Below are positions 29,047 through 37,870 of a DNA stretch of 64,000 nt, one piece after another. Each line of letters begins with the position of its first letter. Positions within the stretch are counted from its first letter, which is position 1. The notes below the pieces were generated by a model, which was not told the origin of the DNA, searched no databases, and saw only the letters and a list, made by a program, of their open reading frames with translations. Position numbers and translations under genes: made by a program. The DNA comes from Syntrophomonas wolfei subsp. methylbutyratica (lineage in GTDB: Bacteria > Bacillota > Syntrophomonadia > Syntrophomonadales > Syntrophomonadaceae): contig NZ_BBQT01000009.1 in NCBI RefSeq assembly GCF_001570625.1, positions 1 to 64,000 of the forward strand. Reading direction: 5' to 3'.

Positions 29047-29322
29047 TTACTTGATAAGTCTTCCCATCATATTGACGATCTCTTTCAGGTTTTCTTCCTG
29101 TTTTTCTTCATCCATGGCTTTAACAATACATTCCTGAGCGTGTTTTTCAAAAACAATAATACCCACTTGATTGATGGCCGATTTAACCGCGGAAATCTGG
29201 GTGAGAATATCCATACAATCCGCTTCTTCTTCCATCATCCGTTGTATTCCCCGCACCTGCCCTTCAATGCGCCTTAAGCGAACCAGGATGTTTTTGCGGG
29301 TTTTTTCATTATTCTTGGTCAT
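29047..29322 (-). CDS. csoR: CsoR-family metal-sensing repressor
   Basis: A 91-residue all-helical DUF156 repressor: LVRLRRIEGQVRGIQRMMEE, ADCMDILTQISAVKSAINQV, FEKHAQECIVKAM. The Cys of ADC, the His of KHA and the Cys four residues later give the C-H-(x3)-C set of Cu(I)-sensing CsoR; the persulfide sensor CstR lacks the His. It binds DNA until Cu(I) releases it. A matching inverted repeat ATACCC-N5-GGGTAT overlaps the start region just upstream. It is first gene of an operon with trxA. No copper ATPase or chaperone gene is nearby, so the target may be unusual. Confidence 0.88.
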   Translation of the reverse strand: MTKNNEKTRKNILVRLRRIEGQVRGIQRMMEEEADCMDILTQISAVKSAINQVGIIVFEKHAQECIVKAMDEEKQEENLKEIVNMMGRLIK

Positions 29323-29327
29323 CCATT

Positions 29328-29378
29328 ATACCCCCCATGGGTATCTTATATGATAAACAGCTTTTTGTTTTCTGTCAA
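29328..29378 (-). promoter_or_regulatory. csoR promoter and CsoR-type operator
   Basis: On the reverse strand a perfect TTGACA (29373-29378) and TATCAT (29350-29355) are 17 bases apart. Just downstream, ATACCC (29328-29333) and GGGTAT (29339-29344) form the inverted repeat typical of CsoR operators. It lies between the -10 and the start codon, where a bound repressor would block transcription; its GGGG run also serves as the Shine-Dalgarno. Confidence 0.8.
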
Positions 29379-29407
29379 GTAAAAATTTCCCTACAGGCTC
29401 TGCCCTC

Positions 29408-29442
29408 TAAAAAAGAGGATAGCCGTACGTATAAAGCTATCC
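29408..29442 (-). terminator. Terminator after 34-aa membrane protein gene
   Basis: On the reverse strand the stem GGATAGC/GCTATCC is followed by TCTTTTTTAG. It lies 22 bases after the stop of the small membrane gene and isolates it from the csoR promoter. Confidence 0.75.
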
Positions 29443-29464
29443 TGGCAAATTTCTTTACTCTCTC

Positions 29465-29569
29465 CTATAATACAAAATAGAATATAGACATACCCACAGC
29501 CAAAGACAACAAAACCCAGATAAGGGTACGCAAAAGCTCCATTTTAACCTGCTGGCCCAGTTCTTCCAT
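29465..29569 (-). CDS. 34-aa single-pass membrane protein
   Basis: The frame reads MEELGQQVKMELLRTLIWVL and then LSLAVGMSIFYFVL: a short amphipathic start and one membrane helix. GGAGGGGAA lies directly before overlapping ATGs, and a clear terminator follows, so it looks like a real gene in spite of its size. No family is known to me. It follows the VanW-like gene by 59 bases and may be transcribed with it. Confidence 0.55.
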   Translation of the reverse strand: MEELGQQVKMELLRTLIWVLLSLAVGMSIFYFVL

Positions 29570-29628
29570 TCATTTCCCCTCCTTTTACTATTGATGCCCT
29601 TATTAGCAATTATACATACTACTTAATT

Positions 29629-30876
29629 CTATTTTCTTATGTTTCCAGGGCCTACTATTATTATGGTATCAGAAGCGGGAGTAAGCTCCTCGGATAGAAG
29701 ACTTTTCTCCACCACTTTTCCTCCGCTGGTAACTACCCGGTAATTCCGCAGAATGAATCCTTTTTTCCCTTCCTGCTGAATTATTCTTTGCTGGGGTGAA
29801 AGACGATGATTAAGCTTAATCTGTACTTCCGGGTATACATCTTCCCGTTCGCTTAGCAGCGTAATCTCTTTGCCAAGTTCTGTCTGGCATCCATATATCT
29901 TTACCAGAAGAGTATGTTCACTCATACTGGTAGTTAAAAGCAACGGATACTGCAGCTTATTCTCCATTACTGATTGCTTATCTTTCTCCTGCATACCGGC
30001 CTGTAGGCAAGCCTGAACGATAGCCCCCTTAATCTGGGCTTTGGTTTCACTGCCAACATCCATTGCTGCTTCGCACCCGGAGTCCATAATAGCCGGTAAA
30101 TCCAATTTTTCGCCATGCATTATTATTAGACCGTTCAGCTTCTCCAGCAAAGCAGATGTTTCCGGGCTCAGATGGTTAATTCTCCTGGCACTTACAGCAA
30201 TGACATCTTTGACGGTTTCAATGTCTTCAATCTTTACGCGCGGATGCACCTCAGTTGCAATAATTTCCATAGGCCCCAGTATTCCTTTTTCCAGTGCATC
30301 TGATATATGATTCATACTTGCATTCACATTAATCAAATAGCCATTCTGATGGGCCCGGTACTCAAGAAAATCGTGGTTATAGACAATCCTGGCATCAACC
30401 GCCGGCTGGTCATAATCTCTTTTTATCTGCAATACTTTTTCTAATACGGCTTCTTTATTCCAGGATAACACCGGTTTAATCTCCTGCCTCTGTCCTCTTG
30501 CTACACTGTGCTTGACCAAGGTTGCCACCCCCTGGCCCGGGAAGAGTTCCTCTTCTATTTTATCAAGGCTGGCGGCAATATCATAGTTGATTCCTATTTC
30601 TTCCATAGGCAGGGAGATTTCCTGCTTCCCTACTACCAGGATTAGTTTATCACCCCGGCTGGATGCCAATTCTGATTGTAGCAGAGCATAAGCTTCCTCT
30701 TTACTCATATCCGCCAGGGATATTCCCCCCAGCCAGAGATTTGATGGATAATAGTCCTGGTCCCGTGCGGCGAGGGCAAAGGAAACAATAAGCAGTGATG
30801 CACTTATTGCTATCACTGCCATTGAAATGACCTTAAGCCAAAGTTTGCCAGCATCCGTCATAGCTATTCTCCCCAA
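29629..30876 (-). CDS. VanW-related surface protein lacking the core motif
   Basis: A 415-residue protein with an N-terminal membrane segment (~residues 13-35), PG_binding_4-like repeats (YPSNLWLGGISLADMSKEEA, YALLQSEL; a second near 150-190) and a C-terminal G5-like segment (KKGFILRNYRVVTSGGKVVE, then TIIIVGPG). The middle region aligns in order with VanW proteins (VSARRINHLSPETS, GEKLDLPAIMDSG), but the GGGVCQVSSTLYN motif present in the 18135-19670 paralogue is missing. It probably acts at the cell wall and may be a structural relative without the conserved activity. PRC-barrel gene 30885 lies nine bases upstream in the same operon. Confidence 0.65.
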   Translation of the reverse strand: MGRIAMTDAGKLWLKVISMAVIAISASLLIVSFALAARDQDYYPSNLWLGGISLADMSKEEAYALLQSELASSRGDKLILVVGKQEISLPMEEIGINYDIAASLDKIEEELFPGQGVATLVKHSVARGQRQEIKPVLSWNKEAVLEKVLQIKRDYDQPAVDARIVYNHDFLEYRAHQNGYLINVNASMNHISDALEKGILGPMEIIATEVHPRVKIEDIETVKDVIAVSARRINHLSPETSALLEKLNGLIIMHGEKLDLPAIMDSGCEAAMDVGSETKAQIKGAIVQACLQAGMQEKDKQSVMENKLQYPLLLTTSMSEHTLLVKIYGCQTELGKEITLLSEREDVYPEVQIKLNHRLSPQQRIIQQEGKKGFILRNYRVVTSGGKVVEKSLLSEELTPASDTIIIVGPGNIRK

Positions 30877-30884
30877 TATTCAGT

Positions 30885-31673
30885 CTACCTCGCACATTGT
30901 GTAAGCTCAATAAACCTGTTATTTCTTTCTGCCAAATCCAAAATTTCTTCAGTAATCACTGTCTCCTGAGCAATCAGAACATTGCCAATAGCGTCTTTTA
31001 TGTCCTGGATGAGTCTTTTCCCCAGTAAAAACTGACGCTGCTTCTGCTTAAAAAAAGCCGCTCCATCACTGCTTCCTGCTGGAGGAGAAGAGGCGGGAGC
31101 AACCAGCGAAGTTGGTTCAGGGGAGGTCACTGAAGTAACGGCGACAGGAGAGACCAGTTTTTCAGCTTCAACAGCTTTCTGCTGCAATGAGACTTCAGGG
31201 CTCTCTTCTTGTTTTATAACAATAACATCAACCCCATAAGTCATTACTTGCTTAGCGTCAATAATCTCAATCTTGGACTCGTCTTCCGCGGTCCTAAATT
31301 CCAAACAGGCGATGGCTCCGGTATCTTCATCCACTATATACTCACTTATTACGCCAATTAAATTACCCCTGTTAGTTAATACCCGGTTTCCTTTTAGCTC
31401 AATATGGCGCTCCAGAAGCTTATTGGCATTGGCTGTTTCATTAATTGTAGTTAGCAGGTTTTCACTCTCTGTTGTAACTGCGTGTTCACCAATACCCATT
31501 ACCGACTTGTAGCCCAGAACACGGGCACCATCATACCAGTTTCGATTGCTAACTAGAATAAAATCCACTTTTCCCTCCTCGGGGTTAATGACTAGATCCT
31601 TAACCTGCCCGATCTTTTTGCCGTCCAGTACCGAAAAAACAGGCAAGCCAATAATCTCCTGGGTCTTCTTCAT
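30885..31673 (-). CDS. Two-domain PRC-barrel protein
   Basis: This 262-residue protein carries two PRC-barrel domains: residues ~5-75 (EIIGLPVFSVLDGKKIGQVK, DLVINPEEGKVDFILVSN) and ~85-160 (KGNRVLTNRGNLIGVISEYI, VDEDTGAIACLEFR). A Ser/Pro/Val-rich linker and a C-terminal helix (LLGKRLIQDIKDAIGNVLIA) follow. Such proteins occur in Clostridia and cyanobacteria with unknown roles, perhaps as assembly factors. ATG 31673 is chosen with GGGAG at eight bases; the frame to 31691 contains that site. It leads a two- or three-gene unit with the VanW-like protein. Confidence 0.75.
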   Translation of the reverse strand: MKKTQEIIGLPVFSVLDGKKIGQVKDLVINPEEGKVDFILVSNRNWYDGARVLGYKSVMGIGEHAVTTESENLLTTINETANANKLLERHIELKGNRVLTNRGNLIGVISEYIVDEDTGAIACLEFRTAEDESKIEIIDAKQVMTYGVDVIVIKQEESPEVSLQQKAVEAEKLVSPVAVTSVTSPEPTSLVAPASSPPAGSSDGAAFFKQKQRQFLLGKRLIQDIKDAIGNVLIAQETVITEEILDLAERNNRFIELTQCAR

Positions 31674-31813
31674 AGTTCCTGCTCCCTTCATCTAATATCC
31701 CGAAATCCACTCCCGGTTAAGCCTGCATCATATCCGCAGTACCCGGAAGAACTTGCTGTATTCCGCCCTGAATCAATATTTTGCTATTCCCCTGCCTATT
31801 ATTGTTGCATCTT

Positions 31814-31822
31814 ATTATATCA
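31814..31822 (-). promoter_or_regulatory. Extended -10 promoter of PRC-barrel gene
   Basis: On the reverse strand TGATATAAT is a consensus -10 with the TG extension, 140 bases before the PRC-barrel start. No good -35 is seen. The rest of the gap 31674-31921 holds no gene. Confidence 0.55.
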
Positions 31823-31921
31823 GTCTACCCTCGAATTTTGTATTTTTAAATAAAAACAGCACTGAAACACTTATTTGCAATAAGCTTGTTCGCCTTCACC
31901 AGGTTGTATCCAAGCAAGAAG

Positions 31922-32054
31922 TTTAAGCATCGGAAGAAACTGCGGAGCAGTTTCAACGAGAGTGCTGCAACGAGGGCGAGGGATTAGAACTCGCCGCCTG
32001 TTTTGTTAATAGAAGCCCGGCCGCTTGGCGGAGGAGATATTTCACCTCGTTATA
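31922..32054. repeat. Hairpin-rich dispersed element, copy R2
   Basis: This copy matches R1 through TTTAAGCATCGGAAGAAACT, the GAAACTGC/GCAGTTTC hairpin and the end CACCTCGTTATA. The second stem is GCGAG/CTCGC where R1 has GCGGG/CCCGC: a base-pair change on both sides that keeps pairing. The repeat end supplies the stop codon (32050-32052) of the acidic protein gene on the reverse strand. Confidence 0.85.
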
Positions 32055-33399
32055 GTTGGTTTTCGTCAATAAACTGATAAATATTTAGCAACTCTATACT
32101 CAAATTCCTCTTCAATTCGTCATCCATAGTGATATCCCATGCTTCCTCAAAACAAGTCGCAGCTTCCGGTAAATTGGCCGCTTCTTTATGTAAGAACCCC
32201 TGTTCAATCAAGTCAAATATTCTGGTATTAATGTTGTCCAAAATAAAAGTATCTTCTTCCTTAAAAGTATCCGCTTGTTCAATTTTAATTGACTCTTTAT
32301 CGTGGACGGCTGCCGGTAAATCCTGTTCTTCCAGCAGCTCTGCTTCCGCCGCTGCTTCAAGGACTCCCGCAACTTCCTCATCGAGGATAGCTTCTCCTTC
32401 TTCAGGCAACTCTTCTATGGTCTTCCCGGCCAGATTTTCTACATACTCTATGTTTATATCCTCGTCCAGTTTCTCTATTATCTTTTCTGCCCCATCATCA
32501 GACAAGTCATTATCATACTCTGCCGGCTCTAACTTTACCGCTATCCCTTCTGCTATTTCTTCTATCTCTTCTTCTGTCTTTTCTTCTTTTTCTTCTGCCC
32601 CTTCTTCCGCCTCTAAGCTTTCTTCGACCTCTTCATTCTTTTCTTCCAGCTCTTCCGCAGGCAAGTCTATTCCTTCTCTACCCGTATCCTCCAACTCAAG
32701 TTCTTCCATTATGTCTATTTCTTCCAGCGTTGCTTCTGTTGCCTCTTCTTCTATAGAACCCGCATCATCCAGGGCTTTTTCTTCAAGAGCAGTAGTCTCT
32801 ACCTCGATTTCTGCATCCGGCGATCTTGATTCATCAATTGCGAGTTGCAAAGTTTCTGCTTCGCTCTCTTCCTCAGAAACTGCTGGCTTGACTGCAAGCT
32901 CCCCACTATCTTGTTCAAGCAGCTCTGCCGCAAATAATTCCTTCTCTCTCGTTTCTTCTGTCGTCACAGTTGATTCCAAGATTGGCACAGCTTCCGGTAC
33001 TTCTTCAATCAAGCCGGCAGGTATTGAATCTCCTTCCAGATTATCAAAGGCTTCCACTCGTAAACCTGATAAATCGCTATCCAACCTGGTCTCGATAGTC
33101 TCCATAAACTTTTCCAGTTCAGGTCCGGTAACCAATCTGCCTTTCGACTGGGGAACAAAATCTCCTTCGTTACCTAACAAATAACGAGTAATAACAACAA
33201 TAAGCAATATATAACTTAGAAAAGAACAAAATATACCCAATCGCACCACCGTAATGGGAAAGGTAATTATAATAAGCAAAGAAAGAGAGAGAATAATAGC
33301 CATGTTTCTTTTTCCCAATCCTTCTCTTCTTAAAAAATAAGCCATTATTGATCCTATTGGTAAAAAAATCAATAATACATAGATTATATATTCCCGCAT
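32050..33399 (-). CDS. Acidic membrane protein with TPR-like end
   Basis: A 449-residue protein with three hydrophobic segments in the first ~75 residues, followed by about 300 residues dominated by Glu, Asp and Ser that are probably disordered, and a C-terminal helical-repeat-like segment (FDLIEQGFLHKEAANLPEAA, TCFEEAWDITMDDELKRNLS) resembling one tetratricopeptide unit. I do not recognise the family. The layout suggests a membrane-anchored scaffold that presents a docking module at the end of a flexible acidic linker. The final codons lie in the R2 repeat, so its C-terminus may have been reset by that insertion. Confidence 0.6.
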   Translation of the reverse strand: MREYIIYVLLIFLPIGSIMAYFLRREGLGKRNMAIILSLSLLIIITFPITVVRLGIFCSFLSYILLIVVITRYLLGNEGDFVPQSKGRLVTGPELEKFMETIETRLDSDLSGLRVEAFDNLEGDSIPAGLIEEVPEAVPILESTVTTEETREKELFAAELLEQDSGELAVKPAVSEEESEAETLQLAIDESRSPDAEIEVETTALEEKALDDAGSIEEEATEATLEEIDIMEELELEDTGREGIDLPAEELEEKNEEVEESLEAEEGAEEKEEKTEEEIEEIAEGIAVKLEPAEYDNDLSDDGAEKIIEKLDEDINIEYVENLAGKTIEELPEEGEAILDEEVAGVLEAAAEAELLEEQDLPAAVHDKESIKIEQADTFKEEDTFILDNINTRIFDLIEQGFLHKEAANLPEAATCFEEAWDITMDDELKRNLSIELLNIYQFIDENQL

Positions 33400-33574
33400 A
33401 CATTACCCCTTAATCCAAAGTATCCTAAAATAGCTTCGACAAGGATAAGTTATTTCCTTTAAAAAGATATTAAAATGCTGAAAAAGTGCCAGAAAGTAAG
33501 CAAAAAACTACTTGTTAATATCTTTGACATTATTTTATATTTTCCTTCTTATTTGCAGTGAGCAAAACCTAATT

Positions 33575-33843
33575 TTGATTCCACTGCAAAAAGTAATAAT
33601 TATGCATTAGCTTGCATAAATATTCCGTTCGCAGTCTACGCATGGGCAACACCAACGGCTTGTCTCGCGGCTCAAGGGGTACCGCACCAATCTCCCGTCC
33701 ATGGGAGGCAACCTTAATAGTGACACCCGTAGGGTGGAACACTAGGCGTACCCGAAGGGTGAAGCATCCATGCTTCGCCAACGCTCGCTTTGCATATTTA
33801 TGCAACCCCATGCAACAAAAAGGGTTTTTTGCAGTAGAGTCAA
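33575..33843. repeat. MITE-like element, copy A2 (inverted)
   Basis: This 269-bp element is the reverse orientation of copy A1: it opens with TTGATTCCACTGCAAAAAGT and closes with the complement of TTGACTCTACTGCAAAAAAC. It shares GTTGGTGTTGCCCATGCG and the end TTGCATAAATAT blocks with A1, but its centre carries the 47-bp repeat motif (33712-33762), so the interiors differ. No gene is supported from 33400 to 34021. Confidence 0.75.
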
Positions 33844-33909
33844 TTTTAAAATCATGCTGTGATTTGTAGGAAAAGCAATTTCTATCCAAACGCATTTTCC
33901 CACGTATTA

Positions 33910-33952
33910 GAGAAGGCGGGCCCGCTTTGCGGACCCGCCTTCTCCTTCTTTT
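33910..33952 (+). terminator. Strong intrinsic terminator
   Basis: A perfect 11-bp stem GAGAAGGCGGG/CCCGCCTTCTC (33910-33920 and 33934-33944) with an inner CCGC/GCGG pairing is followed by CTTCTTTTTCC. It lies after the MITE-like copy and beyond the end of the 34022-34372 gene on the other strand, so it could serve either side. Confidence 0.75.
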
Positions 33953-34021
33953 TCCCAACTACGCTTCCTTAAGTATTATCTGTCAATAAACCTGCTGGGG
34001 AAGCATTTAACATGATGGTAT

Positions 34022-34372
34022 TTAGCTGACCAGAGCCAGGTTTTTTACCTTGATTCCCATAGCTGCAAAATGCGCCTGTATGGCGTTGCCATCTTCTACT
34101 ATTCCCTTCCTAAGCTCTTCGTTGAACTCCTCCAGGCTCAAGCGATGGGTTTTGATTATCGGGAACTCCATAAGCTCCAGCTCTTCAAGGTAGATTGCCG
34201 CTAAATCATTTTTGCCTTTGGAAGCTATGAGGCCCTGGCGTATTTCCTCGTTAAAATCCTCCATTGACAGCAACTGCCTTTTCACTACGGGAAAGTCCAA
34301 CTTTTCCAGTTCTTGAAGATAGCTATCATCCACTATAAGATTCATACCTGCAAAACCCTTATTGTCTATCAT
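34022..34372 (-). CDS. Small protein with internal duplication
   Basis: A 116-residue protein containing two copies of a ~36-residue unit: YLQELEKLDFPVVKRQLLSM then EDFNEEIRQGLI, and YLEELELMEFPIIKTHRLSL then EEFNEELRKGIV. The leader before it and the C-terminal tail are unique. I know no family. The regular amphipathic pattern suggests two similar helical domains forming a pseudodimer. ATG 34372 follows GGGGGG by six bases. It stands alone in its own gap, downstream of the double-PAS activator gene and a folded sequence at 34613-34677. Confidence 0.6.
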   Translation of the reverse strand: MIDNKGFAGMNLIVDDSYLQELEKLDFPVVKRQLLSMEDFNEEIRQGLIASKGKNDLAAIYLEELELMEFPIIKTHRLSLEEFNEELRKGIVEDGNAIQAHFAAMGIKVKNLALVS

Positions 34373-34612
34373 GTGAATCCCCCCTTTACTGTTTTCCCCC
34401 AATTATCCTTTTTCCTCTCTTCTCTCTTTTTACCCTTTCTCAACAATCCGGCTTGCTTCCCCAAACAGGACTTCTTAACATACAAAGCAAGCAAGAAGCA
34501 TGCCAAATTGATTGCTGCTCTCCCCGGGTAAGAGAAAAGCCGCCAATCCTTTAGTTTAGACAATATTCCTCTTTTTCCCAAGATTAAGGTGTCGTTTTTA
34601 TTCTTCGATAAT

Positions 34613-34677
34613 AGGAAAGTCGTTACCGGCCATGTGCAAAAAAGTGCATACTATCCGTAACTTATCGGCCCTTTCCT
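34613..34677. other. Nested inverted repeats in gap
   Basis: Three nested pairings occur in 65 bases: AGGAAAG/CTTTCCT (34613-34619, 34671-34677), GTTAC/GTAAC (34622-34626, 34657-34661) and TGCA/TGCA (34635-34638, 34646-34649). This could be a structured RNA leader for the 34022-34372 gene or a protein-binding site. No other gene is seen in the gap 34373-34867. Confidence 0.35.
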
Positions 34678-34867
34678 AAAATAGGAGAATAATAGGAGAA
34701 TAACGGAAAGATAATTTACATGAGTAGTGAGAGGTAACAAGCAAATAGGGTTTTGACGCTGAAGGACACTGACCCTGCGGGTGTCACTATTAAGGTTAGG
34801 AGCATGGGGATTAATTAGAAAAAAGTGGTAGGAGTATTATAGAGGTCAGGAAGAAGAGCAACCGAAG

Positions 34868-36634
34868 CTATTCCAGGCCGTATTTACCTAATTTGCGGTA
34901 CAAAGCGGAACTGTGAATACCCAGCATCTTGGCGGTTTGCTGTTTGTTTCCCCCACTTTCCTGCAAATACTGGATTATCATTTGCTTTTCTATCTTCTCA
35001 ATGATCTGGGGGAGACTGCTCTGCCCGTCATCCAGTATCTCGATTTTAGCGAATTTCTTATCCTTGTTTTTCTGATCCAGAGAGGGAAAATGCTCGGCTC
35101 GGATTACTTGCTCGCGGCGCATTACCGCCAAATTTATGGCTCTTTCCAACAGGTTCTCCAGTTCCCGCACATTGCCGGGCCAGGAATACTCCCGCAGTAA
35201 ATCTATCGCTTCTGGCTCAATCCCGGAAATATCGGTCTTCAAACACTGGTTTATTCTATGGATCAAATCATTAACCAAAAGAGGAATATCATCCATTCGC
35301 CTTCTCAAAGGGGGTATATTCAATCCTACAACATTGAGGCGATAGTAAAGGTCTTCACGAAACTCCTGTTTTTCCACCATTTCTTCTAAATCGCGGTTGG
35401 TGGCGGCGATTACACGGACATTAATGGCTATAGGCGTGGTTCCTCCTACCCTTTCCACCACTTTTTCCTGTAAAACCGTTAAGAGCTTGGTCTGCATGGT
35501 CAAGGGCATATCACCGATTTCATCCAGGAAAATAGTACCCCCTTTGGCCAGTTCAAATTTTCCCGGTTTCCCGCCCTTTCTAGCCCCGGTAAAGGCGCCT
35601 TCTTCATAGCCAAAAAGCTCTGATTCCAGCAAGTTCTCGGGCAAAGCCGCACAATTTATTCTTACGAAAGGCCAGTTTTTCCTTTCACTGCCATTATGAA
35701 TAGCCTGGGCAAAGAGTTCCTTGCCGGTACCGCTTTCTCCGGTAATGAGAATCGTAGATATGCTGTAAGAAAGTTGCCGGGCCATGGATTTTACCACCAG
35801 GAACTCCTGGCTGCAACCGACCAAATCGTCAAAAGTCCACCTGGCACTATATATCTGACTGACCTCATCCCGGTACAGGCTTAACTCCTTCTCCGTTTCC
35901 TGCAGTTTCTTGGCCAGGATTTTAGCCCCGGACATATCCAGGAAAAGGCTGTGCCCGATAGCTCCTATTATCTCGCCATGCTTTTTGATGGGGGTACGGG
36001 TAACAATGGTATCCCGGCCCCGGATAGGCCATATATCCGCATTATCCACCCTGCCGGTTTTCAGTATCTCTATCATCTTGGAATGAGGCAGGATTTCCAG
36101 TACGTATTTGCCTATTACCTCCTCTTTTTTCATCTCCAGAATATCCAAAAAGGTCTGGTTCATTACCGTAATATAACCTTCTTTATCAACAATTACATAG
36201 GCCATATGAGGACTTTCTATCAAACCCTCCAGAATAGCGCTGAATTCCTTCTCCGTTTCCTGCAGTTTTTTCATAAGAATCTTGGCTCCGGACATATCCA
36301 AAAAGAGGCTGCTGGCAATGGCCCCGATAATTTTCCCGTTCTTAAAAATCGGCACCCGGGTTACTATGGTATCCCTTCCCTTTATCGACCAGATGTCCGC
36401 CTTGTCCATGCGGCCGGTCCGCAAAACCTCGGGCAGCCCTGAGTTAGGGGTTATATCCAGAATATGCTGTCCTACGACATCTTCTTTTTTCATCTCTAGA
36501 ATATCCAGATAGGTTTGGTTAATGGAGCTTATTAATCCATCACTGTCAACAATCACATAGAACATATAGGGGTTTTCAATCAAACCCTCAAGCAAACTGG
36601 TGATTTCATTTACGGTAAGATCTGACACAGCCAT
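34868..36634 (-). CDS. Sigma-54 activator with two PAS domains
   Basis: A 588-residue bacterial enhancer-binding protein. Two near-identical PAS domains (about 1-120 and 135-250, each with [17 protein letters not shown]- or [17 protein letters not shown]-like cores) replace the usual receiver, so it senses a ligand or redox cue directly. The AAA+ domain has Walker A GESGTGKE, the sigma-54-contacting GAFTGA ([17 protein letters not shown]) and [12 protein letters not shown] Fis-type helix-turn-helix ends it ([20 protein letters not shown]). A sigma-54-like promoter before hbd at 58.36 kb is a possible target. It is transcribed alone, and its effector is unknown. Confidence 0.93.
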   Translation of the reverse strand: MAVSDLTVNEITSLLEGLIENPYMFYVIVDSDGLISSINQTYLDILEMKKEDVVGQHILDITPNSGLPEVLRTGRMDKADIWSIKGRDTIVTRVPIFKNGKIIGAIASSLFLDMSGAKILMKKLQETEKEFSAILEGLIESPHMAYVIVDKEGYITVMNQTFLDILEMKKEEVIGKYVLEILPHSKMIEILKTGRVDNADIWPIRGRDTIVTRTPIKKHGEIIGAIGHSLFLDMSGAKILAKKLQETEKELSLYRDEVSQIYSARWTFDDLVGCSQEFLVVKSMARQLSYSISTILITGESGTGKELFAQAIHNGSERKNWPFVRINCAALPENLLESELFGYEEGAFTGARKGGKPGKFELAKGGTIFLDEIGDMPLTMQTKLLTVLQEKVVERVGGTTPIAINVRVIAATNRDLEEMVEKQEFREDLYYRLNVVGLNIPPLRRRMDDIPLLVNDLIHRINQCLKTDISGIEPEAIDLLREYSWPGNVRELENLLERAINLAVMRREQVIRAEHFPSLDQKNKDKKFAKIEILDDGQSSLPQIIEKIEKQMIIQYLQESGGNKQQTAKMLGIHSSALYRKLGKYGLE

Positions 36635-36743
36635 TCACCCCTTTACCGCTGCTACATAAACATGTAGCCTGTATGACTTACCAGGGTTGTAATGACAAGT
36701 GCTGCGAAAGCAACTAAAAATCCTGTTGCATACTCCCGGTCTA

Positions 36744-37217
36744 TTAAATGTATTCAATGGCAACCTCGATTTTCCCTTTTTCCAGGTAAAGCAAAGCATA
36801 ACTACCTTTTTTATCTAGACGGGGGCGGGAAGGGCTTCCGGGATTAATCAACCAGATACCTTCGATTTGCTCACAGAAAGGAATATGGGTGTGGCCAAAC
36901 AAAACCACATCGGCACCCAGCTCCAAACCCCTATAATAGAGAGAATTTACGCTGCCTTTTACCCCGTATTGATGCCCATGAACCATATAAAATCGCTTTT
37001 CCTCTAAATCCAATATGCGCTCGGCCGGGCCGGATTCATAAAAATCACAATTGCCGGCCACAGCATGCAGCATTACTCCCCCCAGATGATGAGCTATTCT
37101 TTTGGCATCGCTTAAGAAATCCCCGGTAAAGAAGATTTGATCCGCTTTTACCAGTTTTAATTCCCGGCAAATTTTTTCAATCCTGCCGTGGGTATCACCT
37201 ATAACAGCGATTTTCAA
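36744..37217 (-). CDS. YfcE/MJ0936-type phosphodiesterase
   Basis: A 157-residue calcineurin-like metallophosphoesterase with the metal-binding series GDTHGR, FFTGDFLSDA, VAGNCDF, VHGHQYG and LFGHTHIP. Family members hydrolyse phosphodiesters in vitro and often sit after rdgB in Firmicutes (YsnB in Bacillus); the native substrate is uncertain. It lies 40 bases downstream of rdgB in the rph-rdgB-phosphoesterase unit, a conserved arrangement. Cytosolic. Confidence 0.9.
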   Translation of the reverse strand: MKIAVIGDTHGRIEKICRELKLVKADQIFFTGDFLSDAKRIAHHLGGVMLHAVAGNCDFYESGPAERILDLEEKRFYMVHGHQYGVKGSVNSLYYRGLELGADVVLFGHTHIPFCEQIEGIWLINPGSPSRPRLDKKGSYALLYLEKGKIEVAIEYI

Positions 37218-37257
37218 AAGAATTCCCCCTTTGCTGCCAGGTAGTGAAGTTAAACTT

Positions 37258-37866
37258 TTAAGTACTCCCCTGAAATAATCTTTCTATCAGCGGGCGGGCT
37301 TGCTCTAAAGCCTTCCCCCGGTGACTTATAAGATTTTTAGTCGCTGATGGCAGCAGAGCAAAGCTCTGGGTATAGCCCCGGGGTATAAAAAGAGGGTCAT
37401 AGCCGAATCCTCCTTTTCCCGCCGGCACCAGAGCTATTTTCCCTTCACATCTTCCTTCCACCGTTTGCACATTCCCCTGGGCATCACTCAGGGCAATAAC
37501 GCAAACGAATCTCGCCGTCCTCTGGTCTTCCTCTATCATTTCCATCAGCTTAAGCAGCTTCTGGTTGTTCTCTTCATCACCGGCCGATTCACCGGCAAAG
37601 CGCGCCGAATAGATCCCCGGCTGCCCCCCCAGGGCATCAACTACCAATCCCGAATCATCCGCCAAACATACTTTTCCGCTGGCCCTGGCTGTAAATACCG
37701 CTTTTTTTATAGCATTTTCCGCAAAAGAATTACCGTCTTCCTCCACCTCGGCCAGGGAGGGTAGCTCTTCCAGGGTAATAATATTCAGATCCAGCTCACG
37801 GAGAATCTCCTGCAGTTCCAGTTTCTTCTTGCGATTTCTGGTAGCCAGCAACAGTTCTCTGGGCAT
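37258..37866 (-). CDS. rdgB: dITP/XTP pyrophosphatase RdgB
   Basis: A 202-residue HAM1/RdgB enzyme that hydrolyses dITP, ITP and XTP to monophosphates and so keeps deaminated purines out of nucleic acids. LLLATRNRKKKLELQEIL gives the phosphate-binding start, LADDSGLVVDALGGQPG and YSARFAGE are the acidic catalytic motifs, and GFGYDPLFIPRGY and SHRGKALEQ close it. ATG 37866 has GGGAG nine bases before; the frame to 37902 runs over the end of rph. It follows rph by four bases, the usual pairing. Confidence 0.95.
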   Translation of the reverse strand: MPRELLLATRNRKKKLELQEILRELDLNIITLEELPSLAEVEEDGNSFAENAIKKAVFTARASGKVCLADDSGLVVDALGGQPGIYSARFAGESAGDEENNQKLLKLMEMIEEDQRTARFVCVIALSDAQGNVQTVEGRCEGKIALVPAGKGGFGYDPLFIPRGYTQSFALLPSATKNLISHRGKALEQARPLIERLFQGST

Positions 37867-37870
37867 TTCT

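Noticed and set aside
32129-33184. 351-codon forward frame opposite the acidic protein
   Set aside because: It is the Ser-rich mirror of a Glu-rich gene; no Shine-Dalgarno and no domain features.
34634-34650. Sigma-54-like GCAC-T6-GCAC on the reverse strand
   Set aside because: The spacing is one base short and the -24 GG is missing; part of the nested hairpin instead.
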